51,666 nucleotides of DNA from Pseudomonas sp. RIT-PI-AD. GTDB taxonomy: Bacteria; Pseudomonadota; Gammaproteobacteria; Pseudomonadales; Pseudomonadaceae. Each line of letters opens with the position of its first letter. Positions within the stretch are counted from its first letter, which is position 1. The position numbers and the translations under genes were made by a program. The notes under the pieces were generated by a model. The model did not search any database, was not told where the DNA came from, and saw only the letters and a list, made by a program, of their open reading frames with translations. Below, piece by piece: positions 33,801 through 39,300 of this stretch. The stretch spans positions 1 to 51,666 of the forward strand of contig NZ_JANZKU010000028.1 in assembly GCF_025642785.1 (NCBI RefSeq). The letters are read 5' to 3'.

Positions 33801-35894
33801 GGGCGCGCTGACCGCGGTGACGCTGGCCGTGCCGGTGAACGTGTCGTTGGCCAGGGGCAGGAAGGTGACCGGGGTCAGGGGGCCGGTCTGGATGGCGTCG
33901 GGCGTGCCGTCGGTCACGGGCGTCAGGTTCAGTGCGACGCTGGCGCTCTGCACCGCGGCGATGCCGTCGCTGGCCTGGATGCTCAGGCTGGCGCCGCCGT
34001 AATAGTCGGGGACCGGGACGAAGGACATCCCGTTGAGCGCGGCATTGATCGCGGCGGCGCTGCCGCGGAACACCATCAGGCTGTTGGCCACGCCGGTGCC
34101 GGTGGTGAAGGTGAGGCCGCTGAGCTGGGCCAGGGTGAGGCTGCCGTGGGTCGATTGCAGGGTGACGGTGAGGATGTCGCCGTTGGCGTCGGCCACGCTG
34201 ATCGCATTGCCGGCGCTGCTGGAAAAGATGCGCGTGACGTCTTCGGCGAAGGTCTGCGCCGCCGGCACGTTTATGGTCGGTGGGCTGTTGATGTAGGTGG
34301 TGACGGTGATGGCGGCGGTTTCGCTGACGCCGCCGGAGCTCACCGTGTAGGTGAAGGTATCGGTGCCGGCGTAGCCGGCCGCCGGGGTGTAGACGGCGTT
34401 GCCCGCGGCGTCGATGACCACCGTGCCGTGGGCCGGGGTGCCGTAGGCGGTGACCGCCCGCGCCGGGTTGGAAAAGCTGTCGTTGCTCAGCACGTTGAAG
34501 GCGACCGCGTTGTTCTGCGCGGTGCTCACGGTGTCCGCGACGATGTCGGCGACCGGCGTGAAGCTCATCGGCACGCTGGAGGTCACCGCGGCGGTCAGGC
34601 TGTCGGTCACGCTGACGCTGAGGTTCACCGTGCCGTTGAAGTCCGCCACCGGGGTGTACACCAGGCCGTTGAGCGCGGCGTTGACGGCGGCCAGGGTGCC
34701 GCGCAGGGTCATGATCGGGTCGGCGACGCCGTCGCCCTGGAGGAAGGTCAGGCCGGTCAGCGAGCCCAGGGTCAAGCTGCCGCTGGGCACCGATAGCGTC
34801 AGCTGGGTGGTGGTGTTGTCGATGTCGGCGACGGTGATCTGGGTGCCCCGCGCGCTGGAGAAGACGATGGACGCATCCTCCAGATAGTTGCCGAGGACAG
34901 GGACGTGCAGGGTCGGCGGGGCGTCGACGGTGACCGACACCGTCGCCGTGCCCAGGCTCAGCCCAAGGCTGTCGCGCATGGTGTAGGTGAAGCTGTCGGT
35001 CCCGCTGTAGTTGGCGGTCGGCGTATAGGAAATGGTGTTGTTGGCGTTCACCACCGCCGTGCCGTGGGCCGGCGCGCTGACGTTGCCGACGCTGACGGTG
35101 GTGCCGACCACGATGACGTCGTTGGCCAGCACCGCGATGACGTTGCCGGTGCTGTTGGGCAGCACGGTGACGGCGTCGTTGACCGGCACCGAGACCAGCA
35201 GTTGATGGTTCCAGTCCTCGGCATGGAAGGCGCTGGTCTCGATGTCGCCCACATGCCGTTCCAGCACCCAGTCGCCGCCCGCCCCGGTGGTGTTATCGGA
35301 CGCGGCGATGTCGGCGCCGAGGGTATCGGCCAGCGCCTGCAGGGTCGCGGCGCCGTCGTCGCCGGCGCCCAGGTCGCAGCCATAGATCAGCACGTCGGCG
35401 TCGCTGTTCAGGTGCTGGCCGATCTCGCTCAATTGCTCGCTGTACTGCCCCAGGATCGACTCGGTGGTGAGCTGGACGTTGCCCAGTTGCAGGGTGGCCT
35501 CGGCGGTGTGGGTCACCAGGTGGATGGCATCGATCCCGCTGCGCCCGCGCAGGGCGTCGGCGATCTGCTGGAGCCCGTCGGCATCGCCCTCCAGGTAGAC
35601 GATCTCGGCCTGGCTGGGCAGCGCCGCGACCAGCACGTCGCGGTCCGGCAGGTTGGCATCGACGAAATAGATTTCCTGGCGATCGGTCGCCGGCTCCGCC
35701 GGAGGTACCGCGGCGAGGGCGTGGTTGAGCGCCTCGTGGGCGACGGCCGCCTGGTGTTCGCTGGCCTCGGCGGCGGGCGCGGCGTTGTCCTGGTGAGTCG
35801 TGGCCTCGGCGGTGGCGACCATGGCGCCGTCGAACATCAGCCGGGTTTCCAGGGCGATCCTGATCGCCGAGCTGTGAGCGTGCCGAGATTGCAT
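18819..35894 (-). CDS. Giant (5691-residue) LEPR-XLL/DUF4347 repeat surface protein, adhesin-like
   Basis: One uninterrupted 17-kb frame from ATG 35894, with GGAGG seven bases upstream. Residues 15-24 read LETRLMFDGA, a variant of the LEPR-XLL N-terminal motif found on very large exported proteins. Residues about 65-225 are DUF4347, with His129 (VTHTAEATLQLG) and Cys173 (YGCDLGAGDDG) spaced like the dyad of caspase-like peptidases. Then come about 5300 residues of cadherin/Ig-like beta domains: 18 dystroglycan-type copies marked SGLPAGLS, interleaved with VCBS/Cadherin-like copies marked DGSFTYTPxxxYxGPDSF. The last 190 residues (after NPAEDPYVAPTP) are non-repetitive. No RTX GGxGxDxxx repeats, no LapG-type Ala-Ala cleavage module and no ordinary signal peptide are visible. 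The TolC, adaptor and M50 genes downstream are its likely export route. Role in attachment or cell contact is inferred from the architecture. Repeat identity makes assembly errors possible. Confidence 0.9.
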   Translation of the reverse strand: MQSRHAHSSAIRIALETRLMFDGAMVATAEATTHQDNAAPAAEASEHQAAVAHEALNHALAAVPPAEPATDRQEIYFVDANLPDRDVLVAALPSQAEIVYLEGDADGLQQIADALRGRSGIDAIHLVTHTAEATLQLGNVQLTTESILGQYSEQLSEIGQHLNSDADVLIYGCDLGAGDDGAATLQALADTLGADIAASDNTTGAGGDWVLERHVGDIETSAFHAEDWNHQLLVSVPVNDAVTVLPNSTGNVIAVLANDVIVVGTTVSVGNVSAPAHGTAVVNANNTISYTPTANYSGTDSFTYTMRDSLGLSLGTATVSVTVDAPPTLHVPVLGNYLEDASIVFSSARGTQITVADIDNTTTQLTLSVPSGSLTLGSLTGLTFLQGDGVADPIMTLRGTLAAVNAALNGLVYTPVADFNGTVNLSVSVTDSLTAAVTSSVPMSFTPVADIVADTVSTAQNNAVAFNVLSNDSFSNPARAVTAYGTPAHGTVVIDAAGNAVYTPAAGYAGTDTFTYTVSSGGVSETAAITVTTYINSPPTINVPAAQTFAEDVTRIFSSSAGNAISVADANGDILTVTLQSTHGSLTLAQLSGLTFTTGTGVANSLMVFRGSAAAINAALNGMSFVPVPDYYGGASLSIQASDGIAAVQSASVALNLTPVTDGTPDAIQTGPLTPVTFLPLANDTFTGTASVTAVSAPAHGVAVLLNNAITYTPAVGFTGSDTFTYTVTSGGATEQVVVNVTVGDTPPTSVSLGTLSTVDGGLVAVPAALAFRDADPLDVLTYSASGLPAGLSINATSGIISGLVNTHASTLNGGVYNVVVTATDLAGASATSTLQLRVSNPAPIPLLGLQVGGSEDSLLGISASALGIIDPDGDAFSITRASALHGTVTINPDGSLSYLPTGNYFGLDTITYTVTDVDGGSATGYVAVVLAAVPDLPVLNLPSIPLLAEDTPLIFANLLGQQLSVLDVDGETLQLSLNVPSGSLTISQTAGLTFLQGDGIDDSVMVFTGGSLSINAALASLIYTPGADYNGPVDINLSLSQITGGLLAVNATLPISIAPVADIVNDTVGVSLNTPALFNVLANDNFENPGRVVSSFTNPSHGSVTLDAQGNAVYTPTTGYVGSDSFTYTVTSNGTTETATVTLYIAQPNVAPTLNAPASQTSAEDTPLVFSSAAGNAILVADANGDILTVSLQVTQGTLTLSRTNGLTFSTGDGTTDSSLVFSGSASAINAALDGLTFNPTADYNGGANLAINVSDGLLSQNGAIALTITPVADGVADSIQTGPLVPVTFYPLANDNFEGLPRITAVTQGAHGTVVLGLGGAVTYTPALGYNGPDSFFYTVTSGGVTEQIAVNVSVGNHAPTTSGNLGTLSTLDGALVAAGTAQAFSDADVLDILSYSATGLPAGLSINPLTGLITGVVDTHASVHGAGGGGLYTVTVRATDLAGASVATTLQIQVGNPPPVPLLGLSVNALEDTPLLITANTLAILDPDGDALSLTAASALHGSVTINPDGSLNYVPAANFNGLDRITYTVVDADGGQATGYVAVVVAAVPDLPILQLPNLVLLAEDTPLLFANILGQRLSVGDVDGEVLDLRLSVPLGSFTLTQTAGLSISEGDGVDDSTLRFSGSVADINAALDGLIYTPGADYNGPLNITLQLGQLVGGILNVNATLPIQIAAVADIVDDTVNLTLDTPVGFNVLANDSFENAGRYVSAFTAPAHGSLTLDAQGNALYTPNPGYLGSDSFTYTVTSNGTIETATVTLTTALPNYAPTVVVPAVQAGVEDTPLIFSNAAGNALVVGDANGDTLTLTLQVTHGTLTLAQTAGLSFTSGDGVADGSMVFSGSAAAINAALDGLTFNPVADYNGSAVLSLQASDGLLSQSASTALTLGAVADAVTDAVQTQPLVPITFYPLANDTFSNPDATITGVGAAAHGSVVIGPGGALTYTPALGYRGIDSFTYTVTAGGVTEQATVNVVVGTNSAPVAGSLGSLASVDGGVVLVATGTAFSDSDLFDVLTYSATGLPAGLSIDAATGVISGVVDGHASVQVPNGRYAVTVTATDLAGASASSVLLISIGNPPPVTAPAVATLLEDTSLTITQFNVVDPDNDSFALTAASALHGSVVLNPDGSLTYTPTANFNGLDTLTYTVVDADGGRATGVIAVTVLPVVDLPTLQLPNIPLFAEDTPLIFANILGQQLSVGDVDGELVDLRLSVPVGGFTLTQTAGISISEGDGVDDSTLRISGTVADINLALNGLIYTPGADYNGPLTINLELGQLGLPLSVTAILPIQIVPVADIVDDHVSTTTDTAVGFNVLANDSFENPGRVVQSFTNPAHGTLTLDAQGNAFYTPDAGYTGSDSFTYTVYSNQTTETATVTLTIGAAPNVDPVASTLADRTAQDGDTLSLDVSGAFSDADGDTLTYSASGLPAGLSIDPTTGVISGTLGGHASTQVASGAYAVVISADDGRGGMVSAGFTLTVLNPPPSANPDSFTVAQGSVLTGDVRANDSDVDQDSLSVNTTPLQGPAHGTLLLNADGTFTYTPDLNYRGPDSFTYQLVDADGGLASALVSINVTPVNAPPTALGAIPPQAANDSTAFSLNVAGNFTDANGDTLTYSVSGLPAGLSLDPATGLISGTLAHDASTQGLNGSGVYSVTVTANDGNGGQVDQTFAFSVNNPAPTTSGGSISLAEDTPYSGTLAASDIDGDSLTFDAAQAPAHGVLVLNADGSFVYTPAPNYNGPDSFSYRVTDSDGGIAVATVSITVTAVNDAPTATSPIAAQSGTDSAAFSLNVSGNFADPDGDGLSYAVSGLPAGLSIDPTTGLITGTLAHDASSQGPTGNGVYSVTVTADDGQGEQVSQSFTLTVSNPPPITNDSAFTTAEGSTLSGNLIASDIDGDTLSFSALQQPAHGTLALAQDGSFTYTPDALYSGPDSFTYQVTDSDGGIATALVSINVGAVNHPPVANAAIGAQSATDASAFSLNVAGNFSDSDGDTLTYSASGLPAGLSIDPVTGLISGTLASNASTQGPNGGGVYAVLVTVSDGNGGSIGQSFTLSVSNPAPATANSSLSVAEDTPYSGVLAASDIDGDALTFSVTTPPLHGNLTLNPDGSFTYTPAPDYNGPDSFAYQVLDSDGGVANAVVSLSVSAVNDAPSPVGSIATQSGTDGTAFSLNVSGNFTDVDGDTLTYSVSGLPAGLSIDPATGLISGTLASNASTQGPNGDGLYSVVVTASDGNGGLIDQRFTLNVNNPAPSTTSSSFATAEDTPYGGVLLATDVDGDALTFSITQRPAHGDLMLDANGNFLYRPALNYNGPDSFTYQVIDSDGGIATAVVNISVSAVNDIPTTRVIAPQTGADGAPFSLDVSGNFYDADSDVLTYSVSGLPAGLSLDPATGLISGTLVSNASTQGPNGDGVYSVTLSADDGQGGLVSQTFALTVSNPPPSTGDSTLSTAEDTPYSGTLLATDADGDALSFSVAQQPAHGNLALNPDGSFTYTPAANYSGPDSFTYRVTDSDGGIATALVSITVTAVNDAPSPVGSIATQNANDGASFSLNVAGTFSDADGDALTYSISGLPAGLSIDPATGLISGTLASSASTQGPNGGGLYTVTVSASDGNGGIGVQSFTLNVSNPPPTTANATFALSEDTPFSGVLLASDVDGDALTFSATSLPLHGNLILNADGSFTYTPLANYNGADSFTYQVRDADGGLSTATVTFTIAPVNDAPVANGDRATTLEDTPVVIDVLANDTDVDGDRLSLVAANAANGTVTLNADGTLTYTPNTNFSGTDTLTYTISDGAGLTASAQVIITVVPVNDAPTAVGSIAAQNANDGASFSLNVAGNFSDADGDALSYSASGLPAGLSIDPASGLISGTLDGHASTQGPNGGGAYTLVVSARDGNGATVSQTFVLTVSNPPPSTANSAFSTAEGAPYSGVLLASDIDGDALTFSVTQAPIHGSLVINPDGTFTYVPAAQYSGTDRFTYEVRDADGGLASALVSITVTAVNDAPLAVGIIAAQSADDSSAFALDVSGNFSDADGDALTYSASGLPAGLSIDPTTGLISGTLANNASTQGGNGAGTYTVVVTASDGQGGSVDQSFTLTANNPAPTTRDSSVTADANTPLNGVLVANDIDGDPLTFSVTQPPAQGSLVLNADGTFTYTPANGYTGPDSFSYQVQDADGGLATAVVSIQVGGANHAPVTNGPIGTQSATDAGTFSLNVAGNFSDSDGDTLTYSISGLPAGLSLDPATGLISGALANNASTQGINGGGAYQVIVAADDGNGGRVEQIFTLNVSNPAPSTANSAFSTASDTSYSGALNASDSDGDALTFSVTQPPTHGSLALNADGTFTYTPAANYNGADRFTYEVRDADGGIASAVVSIDVTAVNHGPTPSGSIAAQTANDGAGFSLNVAGNFSDSDGDVLTYSVSGLPAGLSLDPATGLISGTLGSSASTQGPNGGGFYSVTVTASDGNGGSAQQTFTLNVSNPAPSTANSAFSTAEGAPYSGALLASDIDGDALAFSVVQPPIHGSLVINPDGTFTYTPAANYSGPDRFSYQVQDADGGIATALVNITVTAGNSAPTANGAITAQSANDGAAFSLNVAGNFSDADGDALTYSISGLPAGLSLDPATGLISGTLAHDASSQGLNGGGVYTLLVTADDGQGGTASQSFTLSVSNPAPVTRDSSVTTDADTPLSGALVATDIDGDPLTFSVLQPPAQGSLVLNADGTFTYTPANGYTGPDSFSYQVRDSDGGLASAVVSIEVGGTNHAPVTNGTIATQSATDAGPFALDVSGNFSDSDGDTLTYSASGLPAGLSIDPATGLISGTLANNASTQGVNGGGAYTLVIAADDGNGGRVEQLFTLNVSNPAPTTANSAFSTAEDTPYSGALSASDSDGDALTFSVTQQPTHGNLVLNADGSFTYTPAADYSGPDSFTYQVTDADGGIATAVVSLSVTPVNDAPATNGSIPTQGAADGGSFYLNVGGNFSDADGDALSFSVSGLPAGLSLDPATGLISGTLGGHASTQGPNGDGVYSVTVTASDGNGGSVQQTFVLNVSNPAPSTANSAFNTAEDSPYSGVLVASDPDGDTFTFGVAQPPAHGSLVLNPDGSFTYTPTADYNGTDSFTYQVVDSDGGIATAVVSIVVTPTNDAPATSGAIAAQATTDSSAFSLNVSANFTDPDGDALTYGASGLPAGLSINPATGVISGTLGSSASQVGDGVYSVTVTASDGSNQVAQTFTLTVTNPPPTTGDSSVDLAANGTYTGQLLATDPDGDALTFSTLQGPANGTLTLNADGSFTYVPSTGFSGTDSFVYQVRDADGATATATLTLNVGTAANRPPVVGDSTATTDEDTPLTLDPLAAASDPDGDPLTVTAASAGNGSVVINPDGTLTYTPNPDFNGTDTLTYTVSDGAGGTATASVAITINPVNDAPTATPGTATTTEGTSTTIDVLANVTDVDSPNLTVTGATAGNGTVVVNPDGSVTYTPNPVFNGTDTLTYSVSDGAGGTVAGSVTITVNPAEDPYVAPTPITGTARVLSVQQTTVVTRGTNYEPVLLDVINGFRRLEGANAIGEQPMREVANGVQGLGTSVEINDIKGPMSQAVGDLNAASRQPFDVSRMRSGPFGTGNSAAALTPQQSVPNPSAFSLSEPMVMLDLPPADISLAQEAPVGSDAPFLAPAPLTLDEQLLAASQARAAQLDRLAWLLAG
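20190..28700 (-). repeat. Tandem array of 15 units with a 570-base (190-residue) period inside the giant gene
   Basis: The codons for the invariant GLPAG motif, seen on the + strand as GGGCAGGCCG, recur at 20361, 20931, 21501, 22071, 22641, 23211, 23781, 24351, 25197, 25767, 26334, 26904, 27474, 28044 and 28620. Most steps are exactly 570 bases. The step 24351-25197 is 276 bases longer because one extra VCBS-like domain (DGDRLSLVAANAANGTVTLN) is inserted. Each unit codes for one dystroglycan/He_PIG-type and one VCBS/Cadherin-type beta domain. Near-identical units suggest recent copying and allow length change by recombination. Confidence 0.9.
28700..34900 (-). repeat. Longer-period super-repeats (about 1850 bases) in the N-terminal half of the giant gene
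   Basis: The GLPAG marker here occurs only at 29826, 31683 and 33528, steps of 1857 and 1845 bases. Each super-unit is made of several beta domains, with shared blocks such as VDDTVNLTLDTPVGFNVLAN, PLLFANILGQRLSVGDVDGE, DINAALDGLIYTPGADYNGP and PLVPVTFYPLAND. The protein is therefore built from two kinds of repeat: composite super-units near the N-terminus and two-domain units farther on. Confidence 0.85.
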
Positions 35895-36398
35895 ACGAGC
35901 CTCCAGTCATCCATGTCCGTCGGGCGTACCTGTGCAGCGTCAGATAGCCGAGTCCACTAAGTATTAGCTTGATATCGCGGCATACCTCCATTTTATGGCG
36001 AGCCGTCCGTCCGAACGGGCGCTGCCCCGGGAACCCTGTGCCAGGCGCTTCGCGCTGGGGCTGGGGACGCGGAAGCTGACCGTTCGACCAGGCATCGCGC
36101 GCCGATTCAGCGGCGGGCCAGGCGGTATCCCACCGACGACTCCGAATGGCCGCGGCGGACACCCAGGGCGAAGCAGGCGATGGCCAGCAGCTGAACGATC
36201 CCTGCGCCGCGCTTTTCGCCATGTTCTTCGGTGGATCGCCGCGCGTGCCCGTCCGACGGGGGACGCGGGCCATTCCCGGGTCCGGTTTCCACTCGGTCGG
36301 CCCGTGGGCACGAATGGCCACTTGCAACTAGATTCGTAGCGTGGCCCCGTCGGTTCCCCGCTCGGAACCCTGGCTCCCGCGTCGAACAGGAAGGCGAA
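35895..36398. promoter_or_regulatory. Divergent intergenic region between the giant surface protein and the hybrid kinase
   Basis: About 500 bases that must carry the promoters of both divergent genes. Close to the giant gene (35941-35995) there is an AT-richer patch with a short inverted repeat CTAAGTATTAG (35957-35967) and, read leftward, TAATACT, a possible -10 box, about 65 bases before the start codon; no convincing -35 accompanies it. The rest is GC-rich with no gene. AGGAAG at 36388-36393 serves the kinase start. Confidence 0.45.
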
Positions 36399-39300
36399 AT
36401 GGCGAATGCAACCCTCGTGGACGAAAGTGGTTTCCGTAGAATCCTGGCCCGCAATATCCGCCTTCCCCTGGGCGTGGGCCTCGCCGGGGCGGCGCTGTTC
36501 GTCGTCCTGATCTTCTACCTGCTGTACGTGCTCAGTTGGGTCGAGCACACCGATATCGTGATCGGCAGCACCAACGACGCGTACCGCTCCACCATCGACC
36601 AGGAAACCGGGTTTCGCGGCTACCTGCTCAGTGGCGATCCGCAGTTTCTGCAACCCTACGAACAGGCGCGGCCGCGGCTCAGAGCCGACATGGAGAGCCT
36701 GCGCGAACTGGTCAGCGACAACCCGCCCCAGGTCAGCCGCGCGCGGCGCATCGAAGCGCTGCAGGCCGAGTGGAACCAGTACGCCAGCGAGATGATCGAG
36801 CGCCGGCGCAATGGCGAGGACGTGGTCGACAAGGTCCGCGACGGCCGCGGCAAGCAATTGATCGACGGCATCCGCCAGGAATTCGGCGATTTCGTCGCCT
36901 TGGAACAGCGCCTGCGTCACGAGCGCAACGAACGGGCCACCGACACGGCGATCCTGACCATCGTCTGCTACGTGCTGTTCAGCCTGGCGTTCAGCGGCAT
37001 CCTGGTGTTCTTCGGCCGTCGCGACCTGCTGACGCTGTCCAGCCGCTACGGCGACTCCTTGCAGAAGCAACTGGCCTACACCGAGCATTTGCAGCAACAG
37101 GCCTGGCTGCGCGAAGGCCAGAGCCTGCTGGCCGAACGCATCCTCGGCCAACAGGCGCTGCCGCAGATCGGCAAGCAACTGCTGGAATTCCTCGGCGGTT
37201 ACCTGGACGTGGCGGTGGCGGCGCTGTACGTGCGCGAGGACGGCGGCGACCTGCTGCGGGTGGCCACCTACGGGTTCTCCCAGGCGCACCCGCACAGCCG
37301 CGAGCGTCTCAGCGCCAGCGAAGGCCTGCTCGGGCAGGCCGCCCTCGGACGACGCCTGGTGATCTTCGAGGGCCTGCCGCCGGACTACCTAAAGGTCAGT
37401 TCCAGCCTGGGCGAGGGCTTTCCCCTGAGCGTGCTGGCGGCGCCCACCGAGAGCGAGGGGCAGGTCAACGGCGTGCTCGAACTGGGCTTCCTGCGCGCGC
37501 TGTCGCCGCGGGACAAAGCCTTCGTCGAGTCCATCACCGGCAACCTCGGCGTCTCCATCGAGGCCTCGCGCTACCGCCAGCGCCTGCAGGAAGTCCTGGC
37601 CGAGACCCAGCAACTCAATGAAGAACTGCAAGTCCAGCAGGAAGAGTTGCGCGCCGCCAACGAGGAGCTGGAAGACCAGTCCCAGGTGGTCCTGCAATCC
37701 CAGGCGGACCTGGAAGTGCAGCAGACCGAGCTGGAGCAGACCAACCTGCGCCTGAACGAGCAGACGCTGCGCCTGGTGGAGCAGCGCGACGCCCTCGACC
37801 AGCAGAACCGCGCGCTCAACCAGGCCCGCGCCCAACTGGAGGAGCGGGCCGAGGAGCTGCAACGGGCCAGCCGCTACAAGTCCGAGTTCCTCGCCAACAT
37901 GTCCCACGAGTTGCGCACGCCGCTCAACAGCGCGCTGATCCTCGCCAAGGTGCTGACGGAAAACCGCAAGGGCAATCTCGACAGCGAACAGATTCGCTAC
38001 GCGCAGATGATCTACGACTCGGGCAACGACCTGTTGCGGCTGATCAGCGACATCCTCGACATCTCCAAGGTCGAGGCCGGGCGGCTCGACGTGCATCCGG
38101 AGCCGACCGATATCCAGCAACTGATGGGCGATCTGGACAGCGCCTTTCGCGAGCAGGCAGAAGACAAGGGCCTGACCTTCAGCCTGGGCGTCCAGCCGGG
38201 GACGCCGGCGTCCATCCATACCGATCAGCACCGGGCCGAGCAGGTCCTGCGCAACCTGCTGTCGAACGCGCTCAAGTTCACCGAGCGGGGCGTTATCGAC
38301 GTGCAGGCCTGCCCCGCCTCGGGCGGCGTGCGCTTCGAGGTGCGCGACACCGGCATCGGGATCAGCGCCGAGCAGCAGAAATTCATCTTCGACGCGTTCC
38401 GCCAGGCCGACGGCAGCAACAACCGACGCTTCGGCGGTACCGGCCTGGGGCTGTCCATTTCCCGCAACCTGGCGCAGTTGCTCGGCGGCCATATCGAGGT
38501 GTCCAGCGAGCTGGGCCAGGGCAGTTGCTTCAGCTTCTGGCTGCCGGAGCGCATCGAGGGGGCGGACCCGGAAGCTTCTCCGGCGCCCACGCCCACCCAG
38601 ACCCTGCCGCAGCGACTGCCCGAGCCGCCCGCGGCGCCTTCGCCTGCGCCTGCGTCGCGCGCCGCATCGGCGATTCCGGACGACCGCGCCCAGGCCACGC
38701 CCGGAAGCCGTTCGATCCTGGTGATCGAGGACGATCCGCAACTGGCGCAGATCCTCTACGAGCTGGCCCACGAGCTCGAATACCGCTGCCTGATCGCCCA
38801 GACCGCCAGCGAGGGCAGCACCCTCGCCGAGGAGCAGACCCCCGACGCGATCCTGCTGGACATCCACCTGCCGGACGACTCCGGCCTGGCCCTGCTGCAA
38901 CGCCTCAAGGAAACCCCCACCACCCGGCACATCCCGGTCCACGTGATCTCCGCCCTGGACTACAGCGAGCCGGCGCTGCACCTGGGCGCCATCGGCTACG
39001 CGCAGAAGCCGGCCACCCGCGACGAGCTCAAGGATGTGTTTTCCAAGCTGGAGGCCAAGCTGACGCAGAAGGTCAAGCACGTGCTGCTGGTGGAGGACAA
39101 CGCCCAGCAGCGCGAGAGCATCAGCCTGCTGATCGGCGACGAGGACATCCGCATCACCGCCGTGGAACGGGGCGAGCAGGCCCTGGAGCTGCTGCGCAGC
39201 GAACAGTTCGATTGCATGATCATCGACCTCAACCTGCCGGACATGCAGGGCAACGAGCTGTTCGAGCGCATGACCCGCGACGAGAACTACTCGTTTCCGC

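Noticed and set aside
20640-34796. Very long open frames on the + strand opposite the giant gene (up to about 2150 codons)
   Set aside because: They are Gly/Ala/Val/Arg-rich mirror images of the repeat array, start without ribosome binding sites and show the same 190-residue period as the sense repeats. High GC content and repeats explain the lack of stop codons.
36231-36398. Longer N-terminus for the hybrid kinase
   Set aside because: The extra residues are Pro/Arg/Gly-rich with no homology feel; ATG 36399 has a good ribosome binding site and places the first membrane helix normally.
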